From JAFAGX01 sp963759875 (GTDB lineage: Bacteria; Acidobacteriota; Terriglobia; Terriglobales; Acidobacteriaceae), in NCBI GenBank assembly GCA_963759875.1, contig CAVXBB010000002.1, positions 186,001-250,000 of the forward strand: 64,000 bases of DNA, read 5' to 3'. Each line of letters starts with the position of its first letter. Within the stretch, counting starts at the first letter, position 1. Under the pieces are notes generated by a model. It was not told the origin of the DNA and ran no database searches. It saw only the letters and a list, made by a program, of their open reading frames with translations. The translations under genes were made by a program, and so were the position numbers. Below, piece after piece: positions 1 through 8,283 of the stretch.

Positions 1-1
1 T

Positions 2-424
2 GTGCACATTCAAGGTCGCGTCTGGATAGGCGACGATGTTTACATCGAAAATGAGTACCCCGAAGCCGTAGAAATTCACGACGGAGCTATGATAGGCGTA
101 CGTTCTACGATCGTAGCCCACACACGCGGTGCAGGAAAGATTGTTATTGGGAGGCAGGCATTCATTGGCGCGAGTTCTGTCGTGGTTACCTCAGGCAATC
201 GCACTCTCACGATAGGAGAAGGTTCCGTATTGATGGCTTCTTCAGTGGTTAGCAGCGATGTTGAGCCGTACACACTTTACGGAGTTGAACGAGCCAAGCC
301 AATGGCTAGACTGACAAAACCGTTTACCGCGGAAACAGGCTATCAGGAGTTCATCACTTCGTTGCGTCCCCTCACCAAACGATCCGGTCGCATCGCAGAC
401 AGTAGCGGCGGCAATGGGCATTAG
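2..424 (+). CDS. Hexapeptide-repeat (left-handed beta-helix) acyltransferase, 5' end outside window
   Basis: The reading frame is open from the window edge, so the N-terminus is probably missing and the GTG at base 2 need not be the start. The 140 visible residues show imperfect hexapeptide periods of the [LIV]-G-x-x-x-x type ('VWIGDD', 'IVIGRQ', 'LTIGEG'), followed by 'SVVSSDVEPYTLYGVERAK', the usual end of the coil in sugar or serine O-acetyltransferases of the WcaF/WbbJ type. These enzymes move an acetyl group from acetyl-CoA to a sugar hydroxyl or amine in the cytoplasm. The next gene is a sulfotransferase on the same strand 58 bases away, which fits a role in EPS decoration. The substrate cannot be read from the sequence. 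Confidence 0.8.
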   Translation: MHIQGRVWIGDDVYIENEYPEAVEIHDGAMIGVRSTIVAHTRGAGKIVIGRQAFIGASSVVVTSGNRTLTIGEGSVLMASSVVSSDVEPYTLYGVERAKPMARLTKPFTAETGYQEFITSLRPLTKRSGRIADSSGGNGH

Positions 425-482
425 ATCCTGCAATCATCATCAGGGTCCAATAGATCACAAGATCTGAATGACAAGGAGTACG

Positions 483-1598
483 ATGGCAAGCCAGCATCTG
501 GTACAAGAGCAACGCGTTTCACCAGAGATACCCCAGATTTCATGTCAGGCACGTCCAGTTTTCATCTTGGGAATAGCTCCACGAAGCGGTACGACTTATC
601 TGCAGGATCTCCTGCGTGTCCATCCAGACTGCGATGTTCAGGGTCTAGAGTTGGACGAGGATTACTTCGTTGCGTATTCACACCTACTGGTAAAATATGT
701 GAATGCAGCGTCCCGATTTTGGACGATCCGCGAGGATAAGGACGCGCTGGAACGATATCGCAATTTGGTGTGTCGCTGTTTAGGGGACGGACTTATCTCT
801 TATTTGCGTCTTGAACTTCTGACCCGGGCAGCGGCGTCTCGCAAGCTCGGCCCAGAAACTAAGCTTTTGAAAGTCTTAGTAACAAAGACCCCTGACGTTA
901 CGAATATCGACCTCTTTTTCAAATTTTTTCCCGAAGCGGATTTACTTATCTTAGTTCGTGATGGCCGGGCGGTCGTCGAATCATCCGTGCGGACTTTTTA
1001 TCGCAGTTTCGAGGAGGACACGCGGAAGTGGGCAGCCAGTGCTGAAGCAATCTTGCGGTTTACTCAGAACACTACAGCCGATGCTCGATGTCGTGTCGTT
1101 CGGTACGAAGACTTGTACGAAAACGTGGAATCGGAAATGCGTGGAATCATGTCATTTCTACGCCTGGATCCTGAAGTTTACGATTTCGAACGCGCTCGCA
1201 ATCTTGCGGTAAGAGGTTCGTCAAGCTTACGTCGCAAGAATGCTGAATGGAAAGAATGGTGGGTTGCTCCCGGAATTGACTGGGACCCCATGCCGAAAAC
1301 ACCTGATTTTCGCCCCTTAGAACGCTGGAGCCGGTGGAATCGGGCCCAACACGAGCGGTTCAATTGGCTGGCAGGGAAATATCTGGCTCCGTTTGGCTAT
1401 AAGACGAAAACGTATTCGGGTTGGCGATCGTTTTGGGCTGCCTACAATTTTGTTCTGGATAAATTGCCGCTAGAAAGAGTTACACATTACTTTCGCAAAA
1501 GTTGGCGCCAGCTTCAGTTTGCTTCGAATAAGAAAAAAGCTACAGTAGAACTCCTCTCAAAAGCTCGTCGCTTGCTAATGCCATCACGTACCGAGTAG
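483..1598 (+). CDS. PAPS-dependent sulfotransferase family protein
   Basis: A cytoplasmic sulfotransferase that would move sulfate from PAPS to a hydroxyl or amine acceptor. The 5'-phosphosulfate loop is seen near residues 28-40 ('GIAPRSGTTYLQDLL') and the 3'-phosphate site about 120 residues later ('LILVRDGRAVVESSV'). The size of about 370 residues fits the bacterial Sulfotransfer family. I chose ATG 483 because AAGGAG at 473-478 lies just upstream; the ATG at 468 has no such site. Neighbours are an acyltransferase fragment and an A-PCP-TE protein, so an EPS sugar, a lipid or a carrier-bound acyl group are all possible acceptors. The genes for PAPS supply and PAP removal further right (17.6-19.4 and 26.8-27.6 kb) are broken. 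Confidence 0.88.
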   Translation: MASQHLVQEQRVSPEIPQISCQARPVFILGIAPRSGTTYLQDLLRVHPDCDVQGLELDEDYFVAYSHLLVKYVNAASRFWTIREDKDALERYRNLVCRCLGDGLISYLRLELLTRAAASRKLGPETKLLKVLVTKTPDVTNIDLFFKFFPEADLLILVRDGRAVVESSVRTFYRSFEEDTRKWAASAEAILRFTQNTTADARCRVVRYEDLYENVESEMRGIMSFLRLDPEVYDFERARNLAVRGSSSLRRKNAEWKEWWVAPGIDWDPMPKTPDFRPLERWSRWNRAQHERFNWLAGKYLAPFGYKTKTYSGWRSFWAAYNFVLDKLPLERVTHYFRKSWRQLQFASNKKKATVELLSKARRLLMPSRTE

Positions 1599-1646
1599 CA
1601 AAGCTACCGTATCCACTGGGTTTTGATTCAACCGTACAGGGAATTG

Positions 1647-4283
1647 ATGAAGTGCCACACAATTAGCGTCGATGATGCCAGGTCGTTACTGCGAGGTGGC
1701 CTGTTCGGTCTAGCAAGTTCGTATCCTCCGGTTTGCGTCCATGAGCTTTTCGAGGCGCAGGTCGGCCGTACTCCTGCACAACTAGCAGTCCAGGACAGGA
1801 ACGCTAAACTCACGTATGCCGAGCTCAACAGTCAGTCCAACCAACTGGCAAATTATCTGGCGAAACTTGGAATCGGGCCAGAGGTTTTAGTGGGTATTTC
1901 GATGGAGCGGACGCCTAGAATGCTGGTCGCACTTCTCGGCATCCTCAAGGCGGGTGCCGCATACCTGCCGCTCGACCCTGCGTTCCCCAAAGACCGGCTC
2001 AAGTTCATGTTGGATGACGCTAGGCCAGCACTGCTCTTGAGCGAAGAGTCATTCATCAGCTCTCTCCCCACGTGTTATGGAGAAACTGTAGTTCTCGATC
2101 ACACTTGGAAGGACATCGCGCGAGAATCCAATGAAAATCCGCCAACTCGTGCTACACCGAAAAACTTAGCGTACGTGTTGTACACTTCTGGATCTACCGG
2201 GAAACCAAAAGGAGTTCAGATCGAGCACCGGAGTGTAGTCAATTTCCTTACAAGCATGCTTCGTGAGCCCGGCATGGTTTGTGATGATGTGCTACTAGCA
2301 GTTACAACCCTGTCGTTCGACATTGCAGGCTTGGAATTATATTTGCCGCTGACAGTGGGTGCGCAGATTGTCGTTGCGGATCGTGAAATGGCAACGGATG
2401 GCGAGCAGTTGTTGGCGGCCATAGAGCGTCACCGCATCACCATAATGCAAGCCACTCCGGTCACCTGGAGGTTAATGCTCGAGGCGCGGTGGGGGAAGGG
2501 CAACCTGAAGGTAATTTGTGGTGGCGAAGCAATGCCGCGGGATCTGGCCAAGCGCCTGATAGCAAACAGTTCATCGGTTTGGAACATGTATGGACCGACG
2601 GAGACAACAATCTGGTCGTCGGTTTACCGGGTTAATGGCGACGAGCCAGGTTCAATTCCCATTGGAAAGCCTATCGCCAACACGCAAATGTGGATTCTCG
2701 ACGGAGAATCCAATCCCGTACAGTCTGGAGACATGGGCGAACTCTATATTGGAGGCGATGGTCTAGCACGGGGTTACCTGAATCGGCCAGAGTTGAACGC
2801 CCAAAAATTTGTTCCTAATCCTTTCCAGCCGAACTCTTTACTTTATCGGACCGGTGATTTGGCGCGGTGCATGCCATCCGGAGATGTTGAGTTTTTCGGC
2901 CGGGCCGATCAGCAGGTCAAGATTCGCGGCTTTCGCATAGAGTTGGACGAAATAGAAGCAGTGTTGCAGGAACAGCCCGAGGTAGTGCAGGCAGCCGTAG
3001 TAATCAGAGAGGTAACCGGTCAAACCTGGATTGTGGGATATTTCGTGCCACGTCCAGGTACGGAAACTGATGGCGCGGTCCTACGCCATAGATTACAGGA
3101 AAAGCTTCCCAGCCACATGGTACCGGCTGCGGTGCTGCCCTTGCTCAGCTTGCCCTTGACCGCCAATGGCAAAATCGATCGCCGTGCCTTACCTACACCT
3201 AGTCCCGATGAGATTACGGGGACTCAGACGTTCGTAGCACCGCGGGACGCGGTTGAAACCGAACTGGTCGAAATCTGGCAAAAGGTATTGTCCCGCAACA
3301 GAGTTGGGATTTACGACAACTTCTTTGATTTAGGCGGCTACTCGTTGCTCGCGGTCAAGTTAATGCGACGCATTGAGCAAACGTGGGGGAAAAGAATCCC
3401 CATTGTCGCGCTTTTTCAGGCGCCCACCATCGATTCTCTAGCAAAACTGCTCCGGCAGGAAAAAGAAGCTCGTAACTGGTCCTCGCTAGTTACGATTCAG
3501 GAAGGGAGAAACGGAAAGCCACCTTTTTTCTGTGTCCACGGGGTCTTCGGCGAGGTATTAGGATTCCGCGACCTCGCCCGGTATCTCGGGCCTGACCAGC
3601 CAGTCTACGGATTACAGGCGCGAGGGCTCGATGGTAAGCAGTCCTGTTTCACACGCGTAGAACAAATGGCTGCAGCATATGTCGATGAAATTCGAATGTT
3701 ACAGTCAGAGGGTCCTTACTATTTAGGCGGATTCTCGTTTGGAGGCGCAATTGCCTTCGAAATGGCGCGACAACTGCACCGGCAAGGACAGCAGGTAGGA
3801 CTCGTTGTCCTACTCGATACTTATCCCCCTAACTACAAGAATGGCCACCTGCTCTCCACTATTAGATCGCTTCCATTCGGACAAAAATGGTTTTATTTTC
3901 GGCGAAAGATAATGTTTCTGGTGCGCAAGTTCAACACGACTGTCTCGGCGCAATTCTTACCTCAGCGACTGAGAAGGGTGCGCAAGAGCTGTGCCGAGGC
4001 GATGAACCATTATGTCCCTCAGAACTACCCGGGAAGTGTAGTCTTATTTCGAGCCAGTGAACGACCGCTAGGTAGTCTCAATGACGACTATATTGGTTGG
4101 GACAAGCTTGCGCTAGGCGGGGTTGAACTTTATCACGTATCGGGTGACCACCTTACTCTCGTTCAGGGGCCACAGACTGTTCACCTCGCATCTCAGCTGA
4201 AGATGAGTCTCGAGAGAGCATTCGAGCGCAATGCGTATAACCCTGTCAGCTCGACATTCGCCCACACTGTACCACAGTGTTAG
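1647..4283 (+). CDS. NRPS-like protein with adenylation, carrier and thioesterase domains (A-PCP-TE)
   Basis: A single-module protein of about 878 residues with no condensation domain. The adenylation core motifs are present: 'YTSGSTGKPKG', 'NMYGPTETTIW', 'YRTGDL', and 'LPLTANGKIDRRALP' with the catalytic Lys. A carrier domain follows with 'FFDLGGYSLLAVKL' (phosphopantetheine Ser). Then comes a type I thioesterase with 'PPFFCVHG' and nucleophile motif 'GGFSFGG'. Reading the specificity pocket by eye gives D-I-L-Q-I-G-M-I-W-K, close to codes I recall for glycine. ATG 1647 has AGGGA just upstream; a TTG at 1623 is the alternative. It lies 48 bases after the sulfotransferase gene and is convergent with a beta-helix gene. 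It probably loads an amino acid and hydrolyses it or passes it to an acceptor such as a sugar; the product is unknown. Confidence 0.9.
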   Translation: MKCHTISVDDARSLLRGGLFGLASSYPPVCVHELFEAQVGRTPAQLAVQDRNAKLTYAELNSQSNQLANYLAKLGIGPEVLVGISMERTPRMLVALLGILKAGAAYLPLDPAFPKDRLKFMLDDARPALLLSEESFISSLPTCYGETVVLDHTWKDIARESNENPPTRATPKNLAYVLYTSGSTGKPKGVQIEHRSVVNFLTSMLREPGMVCDDVLLAVTTLSFDIAGLELYLPLTVGAQIVVADREMATDGEQLLAAIERHRITIMQATPVTWRLMLEARWGKGNLKVICGGEAMPRDLAKRLIANSSSVWNMYGPTETTIWSSVYRVNGDEPGSIPIGKPIANTQMWILDGESNPVQSGDMGELYIGGDGLARGYLNRPELNAQKFVPNPFQPNSLLYRTGDLARCMPSGDVEFFGRADQQVKIRGFRIELDEIEAVLQEQPEVVQAAVVIREVTGQTWIVGYFVPRPGTETDGAVLRHRLQEKLPSHMVPAAVLPLLSLPLTANGKIDRRALPTPSPDEITGTQTFVAPRDAVETELVEIWQKVLSRNRVGIYDNFFDLGGYSLLAVKLMRRIEQTWGKRIPIVALFQAPTIDSLAKLLRQEKEARNWSSLVTIQEGRNGKPPFFCVHGVFGEVLGFRDLARYLGPDQPVYGLQARGLDGKQSCFTRVEQMAAAYVDEIRMLQSEGPYYLGGFSFGGAIAFEMARQLHRQGQQVGLVVLLDTYPPNYKNGHLLSTIRSLPFGQKWFYFRRKIMFLVRKFNTTVSAQFLPQRLRRVRKSCAEAMNHYVPQNYPGSVVLFRASERPLGSLNDDYIGWDKLALGGVELYHVSGDHLTLVQGPQTVHLASQLKMSLERAFERNAYNPVSSTFAHTVPQC

Positions 4284-4302
4284 CCGCCTTCCACTGCTAT
4301 CT

Positions 4303-5715
4303 CTAGTACGCGACCGCAGTCAGATTTGTTGGGGGCGGTGCTGCGGGTGCCACCGCAGCAGGTTGATATTCGTAGGCTCCAAGATCAAAGGGACCGCCTT
4401 GCGGACGTGAATTGCCATCGATATCGGTGTAAACGTATTGCTGCAGTCCTAGCACAATATTTGGGTTTAAGCCGGTGAGACTCAATGGATCGATGCCTTT
4501 ACCAAGGGCAGGGCTGGTTGCCTGCAATTCGAAACTGTCTCCGATGATAGCTGGGTCGGGTGCGTTTGCATATTGCCCCGGGACTGCGTATGCGCTCACA
4601 GCGGGCGGCCCTATATATTCAGGGGCATTATTGTAATTTAAGGTCGGAAGCGTAAAGTCTGGTTCCCCGACAAACCACATGTTCCGATACCAGCTCCCCG
4701 ACGCGCCATTTTTCGAGAAGAATCCATAGTCTTCCGGAAACCAGGAATAGACAAGATTGTTGATATACCAGTCATTGGCAGAGCCGTTCCCTCCCACCTC
4801 TCCGAGGTGACTCGATGCCAAGTTGGTGTTCAAGTTGTTCATATAGCAGCTGTTGTTGATGACATAGATATCTGTTACCGTGAAATTTAGGATGCAGTTG
4901 CCTCCATTCATGAAAACCACGTTGTTGAGAATCAAACCCGGCGGAGTGTTGGCATTTGAAACGCCTGGGGTGCGGTTGCAACTAAGGTCGAAAATTATTC
5001 CATTGCCATCAGTATTCGCCTGGTCGTCTATGTCACCTGAAATCATGTTGTTCGTGATGTAGTTATGGAAGCCTGTGTATGTATCGTAAGAGCATGTGCC
5101 GTTGTAACTGATGCCGCTGGTAGCATGCGCCGGGATAGTATTGCCGTAACCGTTGTGCCATATGATGTTGTGATCAGTAGAAACATAGTCACAGTTTACG
5201 TATCCAATTCCAGACCCCATCGTATTTCGGACGTAGTTATTTTCGAACATCAGGTGATGACAGTAACGGCCAAAGAATCCGCTATTGGCGGCTCCCATGC
5301 CATCAAGATTCAAACCGATAAACTTCAGGAAATGCGGTCCATTGGGAAAACCGGCCGTAGAATCCAGGTTGATGATGAAATTCCCGGTGCTCTTAGTACC
5401 GTTGAAGACAATCCATACCGGCGCATCTTGGTACGCTTCATAGGTAATGTACCCGCCAGTATCACTTCCGCTATAAGGAGGCGAAAAGCCCGTAGATCGG
5501 TAATAGGTGCCGCCCTCCAAGCATACGATCGAGCCCGGCTTGGTGGCATTGGCAGCTCCATTCAGCGTCTTAGGTAACGCCGGGGTCAGACCTGAATTCG
5601 AGTCATCGCCAGTGGCGGAGGCGTAGAGCGTGCAGTCTGTGGCCAAAGTCTCAGCTGAAGCTGCAAGGCCGCATGCCAGAACGGCTAGAGTGATCCAAAC
5701 CAATGTCTTTAGCAT
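4303..5715 (-). CDS. Secreted right-handed beta-helix protein (paralogue 1)
   Basis: The 470-residue protein begins with a clean Sec signal peptide ('VWITLAVLACGLAASA'). It continues into 'DCTLYASATGDDSNSG', the start shared by three paralogues in this window. The body has repeated Asn-rich turns ('FENNYVRNTMGSGIGYVNC', 'NNMISGDIDD', 'VINNSCYMNNLNTN') typical of parallel beta-helix polysaccharide-binding or lyase folds, and ends with 'FDLGAYEYQ', a conserved end motif of this family. Beyond that lies only 'APPPTNLTAVAY', which looks like the first strand of an FN3 domain cut off by the stop; the 3' end is 20 bases from the convergent NRPS gene. No catalytic residues can be assigned. It probably acts outside the cell on EPS. 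Confidence 0.8.
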   Translation of the reverse strand: MLKTLVWITLAVLACGLAASAETLATDCTLYASATGDDSNSGLTPALPKTLNGAANATKPGSIVCLEGGTYYRSTGFSPPYSGSDTGGYITYEAYQDAPVWIVFNGTKSTGNFIINLDSTAGFPNGPHFLKFIGLNLDGMGAANSGFFGRYCHHLMFENNYVRNTMGSGIGYVNCDYVSTDHNIIWHNGYGNTIPAHATSGISYNGTCSYDTYTGFHNYITNNMISGDIDDQANTDGNGIIFDLSCNRTPGVSNANTPPGLILNNVVFMNGGNCILNFTVTDIYVINNSCYMNNLNTNLASSHLGEVGGNGSANDWYINNLVYSWFPEDYGFFSKNGASGSWYRNMWFVGEPDFTLPTLNYNNAPEYIGPPAVSAYAVPGQYANAPDPAIIGDSFELQATSPALGKGIDPLSLTGLNPNIVLGLQQYVYTDIDGNSRPQGGPFDLGAYEYQPAAVAPAAPPPTNLTAVAY

Positions 5716-5899
5716 CCACCCAACCTCCGCCTCAGATTACGAGCCTTAATGTGCCCCTTACGGTTACCAACTCACGGCGAGACTGAAGGACCTAAGGACA
5801 TGATCAACAGCTACTTTGCTGTGGCAAAGATTACTGCTGTACATGACCAGATGCCGGTGCGAGTGGACCTTTCAGTCAAACGCTGGTTGCAGCAACAAG

Positions 5900-5924
5900 A
5901 AAAACGGGGAGCTGGCGCTCCCCG
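5900..5924 (-). terminator. Rho-independent terminator of the beta-helix gene at 5945-7285
   Basis: An 8-bp perfect stem (CGGGGAGC / GCTCCCCG, loop TGGC) at 5905-5924. Read on the minus strand it is followed directly by a run of five T (5900-5904). It starts 20 bases past the stop codon of the minus-strand gene, the expected place. It also separates that gene from its paralogue at 4303-5715, so the two are probably transcribed apart. Confidence 0.85.
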
Positions 5925-5944
5925 CATCAGGGCTAATAAACGGC

Positions 5945-7285
5945 CTAGTGTTGATAAGCGCCCAAGTCGAACGCACCACCTTCTGGCCGCGGGTTCCCGT
6001 TTAGGTCGGAGTAAATGTAGTATTTCAGATCGTGAGCAATTGCGGCCGGCACATTGGGCAGGGTGGTGGGATCGACGCCTTTGCCAGTGGCAGGACTGCT
6101 GGACGTCAACTCAAAGCTGGAGGCTATGCTTGCTGGATCCGGTGCAGTGGCCCATTGCCCATCGCTTGAACCGACATCCGGAGGGCTTACGAAGTCCGGA
6201 TCCTTGTTAAAGAACTGGCTAGGATCCGTTGGAGTGAGAGCTAAAGGTCCCACGAAATACATATTCCGATACCAGTTCCCCATATCTGACTCGTGGCTGA
6301 AGTAGGAAGGGATGCTGGACTTCCAGGTGTACACAAGGTTGTTCACGAACCAATCTAATTTTGAGTGGTTATCTCCCAATTCCCATACGTGGCCTGCCTT
6401 TAAGTCGGTGTTCAGCACATTCATATAGCAGGTGTTGTTCACGACCCAGATATGACTGACCGTAAAATTTACGATACAGTCTCCGCTGTTTTCGTAGACA
6501 ACGTTGTTTACAATCAAACCCGGTGGAGTATTAGCGTTCGTAATGCCGGTGGTCTTATTGGCGCTCAGATCAAAGATGATGCCGTTGCCGTCCGTATTTG
6601 CCGTGGTATCTTGCTCGCCAGAAATCATATTGTTCGCGATGATGTTATGAAATCCGGCATAGTTGTCGTAAAACTCGGTACCGTTGTAGCTTATGGCGCT
6701 GGTCGCCCCTTGGATATAGCCATTGTGCCAAATCCAGTTGTGATTGCTCTTTATGTAATCACAGTTCACCGTAGCGATGCCGGAACCGCCGGTGTCGTAG
6801 ACGTGATTCCACGAAAATATAAGGTGATGACCGTAGCGGGCAAAGAAGCCGTTTCGAGCGGTATTTTGTCCGTCAAGGTTGAGGCCAACGAATTTCAGAT
6901 ATGCATAACCGTTGGGAAAGCCTGCCGTGGAATCCAGGTCAAACATGATTGCACCGGTCCCGTTCCCTCCTGTCCAGACGAAAGTTGGCTTCCCGTTGCC
7001 ATACGCTTTGTAGGTGATGTAGGCGTTTGCCGCGCCGCTTCGCGGCGGACTAAAGCTTTGCGTCTGATAATAGGTTCCGGCTTCAATGCACACCACCGCT
7101 CCGGGCTCAGCCGCCGCGGCCGCGCCGGCAAAGGTCTTAGGCGAACTAGGTGTAAGACCCGAATTTGAGTTACGACCTGATACCGCTGCGAAGATCGTGC
7201 AGTCCGTTGCGACTGTTGCGTGACAGCGGTAAGTGGCACCAACGAGCAAAAGCGGAACAAACAGGGCGATGCGAAGGAGTTTCAT
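5945..7285 (-). CDS. Secreted right-handed beta-helix protein (paralogue 2)
   Basis: This protein is closely related along its whole length to the products of 4303-5715 and 14857-16215. Shared landmarks are 'DCTIFAAVSGRNSNSG' after the signal peptide, 'CIEAGTYYQTQSFSPP', 'FFARYGHHLIF', 'GFHNIIANNMISGEQDTT', 'NTPPGLIVNNVVYEN' and the end motif 'FDLGAYQH'. I place the start at ATG 7285 ('MKLLRIALFVPLLLVGATY', a good signal peptide) rather than at the in-frame ATG at 7312. A 16-bp palindrome sits 46 bases upstream and a terminator follows the stop. The fold suggests a role in binding or cutting an extracellular polysaccharide; the chemistry is unknown. Confidence 0.8.
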   Translation of the reverse strand: MKLLRIALFVPLLLVGATYRCHATVATDCTIFAAVSGRNSNSGLTPSSPKTFAGAAAAAEPGAVVCIEAGTYYQTQSFSPPRSGAANAYITYKAYGNGKPTFVWTGGNGTGAIMFDLDSTAGFPNGYAYLKFVGLNLDGQNTARNGFFARYGHHLIFSWNHVYDTGGSGIATVNCDYIKSNHNWIWHNGYIQGATSAISYNGTEFYDNYAGFHNIIANNMISGEQDTTANTDGNGIIFDLSANKTTGITNANTPPGLIVNNVVYENSGDCIVNFTVSHIWVVNNTCYMNVLNTDLKAGHVWELGDNHSKLDWFVNNLVYTWKSSIPSYFSHESDMGNWYRNMYFVGPLALTPTDPSQFFNKDPDFVSPPDVGSSDGQWATAPDPASIASSFELTSSSPATGKGVDPTTLPNVPAAIAHDLKYYIYSDLNGNPRPEGGAFDLGAYQH

Positions 7286-7330
7286 TTTCCACCTCAGAAA
7301 GCAAGTCGACAAGACTCACCGCGTTATAGA

Positions 7331-7346
7331 GTTGTGTATACACAAC
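7331..7346. promoter_or_regulatory. Perfect 16-bp palindrome upstream of a beta-helix gene, candidate operator
   Basis: GTTGTGTA followed at once by its reverse complement TACACAAC. It lies 46 bases upstream of the ATG at 7285, between that gene and the FN3 lipoprotein gene on the same strand. Palindromes of this size and position are typical binding sites for dimeric repressors or activators. No regulator can be named from the sequence. Confidence 0.5.
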
Positions 7347-7500
7347 ATCCTCTTGTTCTCGAACTTTCTAGTGAGCCACTTAGACAACACGAGTCCTCTT
7401 AGTCAAGGATCTTTATGCGGCTCGCTTCAAGCAGACGCTGTGGCGTGGTACTTAGCGACGAAGTGGCTCAGGTTAAGTTGCGACCGTAGCACGTTCATGC

Positions 7501-7863
7501 CTACGGCCCGGGAACAGTCACGAGTACTTCATTCGAAGGAGAACTCTGCACGGAATTTCCCCCGACTGCGGTTACGTAATAGTGATATGTTTGGCCAGCC
7601 TGTACATCTGTATCTTTGAACACCGTCGCGACCTCAGGTGCGGAGTTTAGTTTCGTCGTGCTACCGAACTGGGGCTCACGATAAATGTTGTATCCCTGCG
7701 CATTGGGGCTCGCGTTCCAGCTCAACTGCACAGCGTGGCTAGCGGACTGCGGCGCGCCACCTACTTCGGCAACTGAGCTATTTCCTTGCCCTCCGCCACA
7801 AGCCGACATGGCCAGTATGGCTGCGAGAGCGACGAACGGGAAAGTGGCTGCAGGCAACTTCAT
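7501..7863 (-). CDS. Small lipoprotein with one fibronectin type III domain
   Basis: About 120 residues. Starting at ATG 7863 gives a lipoprotein signal 'MKLPAATFPFVALAAILAM' with lipobox and Cys ('AMSACGGG'). It is followed by one FN3 domain: 'VQLSWNASPNAQGYNIYR', then 'YKDTD'-like strand 'FKDTDVQAGQTYHYYVTAV' and 'SSPSNEVLVTVP'. FN3 modules of this kind are glued to many secreted carbohydrate-active proteins of Acidobacteriota. It is upstream of, and on the same strand as, the beta-helix gene at 5945-7285, with a 215-base gap that holds the palindrome. It could be a short surface spacer or binding protein. No enzymatic function is visible. Confidence 0.75.
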   Translation of the reverse strand: MKLPAATFPFVALAAILAMSACGGGQGNSSVAEVGGAPQSASHAVQLSWNASPNAQGYNIYREPQFGSTTKLNSAPEVATVFKDTDVQAGQTYHYYVTAVGGNSVQSSPSNEVLVTVPGP

Positions 7864-8228
7864 ACTCGCAATCGTAGCTACTTGAGCGCCCATCGTGAAG
7901 GGCACTTAAGGGTCTTGCGGGGCTGTTCTGAAGGACAGTGGCCCAACGTCTTTGAGTACCGTATCACGGGTCAGTCCGAACTAAAAAAATCGTTAGGACA
8001 TGGAGGGTTGGCTCGGCTATTGCAGGTCAGCTTCTTGCGTTCCGTGGGGTTTTTCCAGACCAACTCGATGAGCGCTAGGACGGCGTCCGCTTGTGTGAGT
8101 GACCCGGCCGACCCACATTGAAGGAACTGCCAGTTTGCATATGGATGAACGTTTCGCTCGTAAGATACGGATAAATTGAGTATCATGTATTAGAAAGATT
8201 GTGTCGTGTTAAGTAGTTAGGAAACAGG

Positions 8229-8252
8229 TCGCCACATGTGCCTGTGTGGCGA
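8229..8252 (+). promoter_or_regulatory. Hairpin in the leader of the CpsD-like gene
   Basis: TCGCCACA and TGTGGCGA form an 8-bp perfect stem with an 8-base loop, 31 bases before the ATG at 8284. The 420-base space 7864-8283 separates two divergent genes and should hold both promoters. I saw no clear -35/-10 pair. The hairpin could be a leader structure or an operator. Confidence 0.35.
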
Positions 8253-8283
8253 AGTCGTAAATCCACCTCAAGGGACAGACAAC

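Noticed and set aside
5065..5577. 170-codon plus-strand frame within the beta-helix gene
   Set aside because: It lies wholly opposite a gene with a signal peptide and two paralogues; its product resembles nothing and similar antisense frames occur in the paralogues.
6452..7168. 238-codon plus-strand frame opposite the second beta-helix gene
   Set aside because: The antisense frame at 14902-15543 in the third copy has a similar product, as expected from conserved coding on the other strand, not from a real gene.
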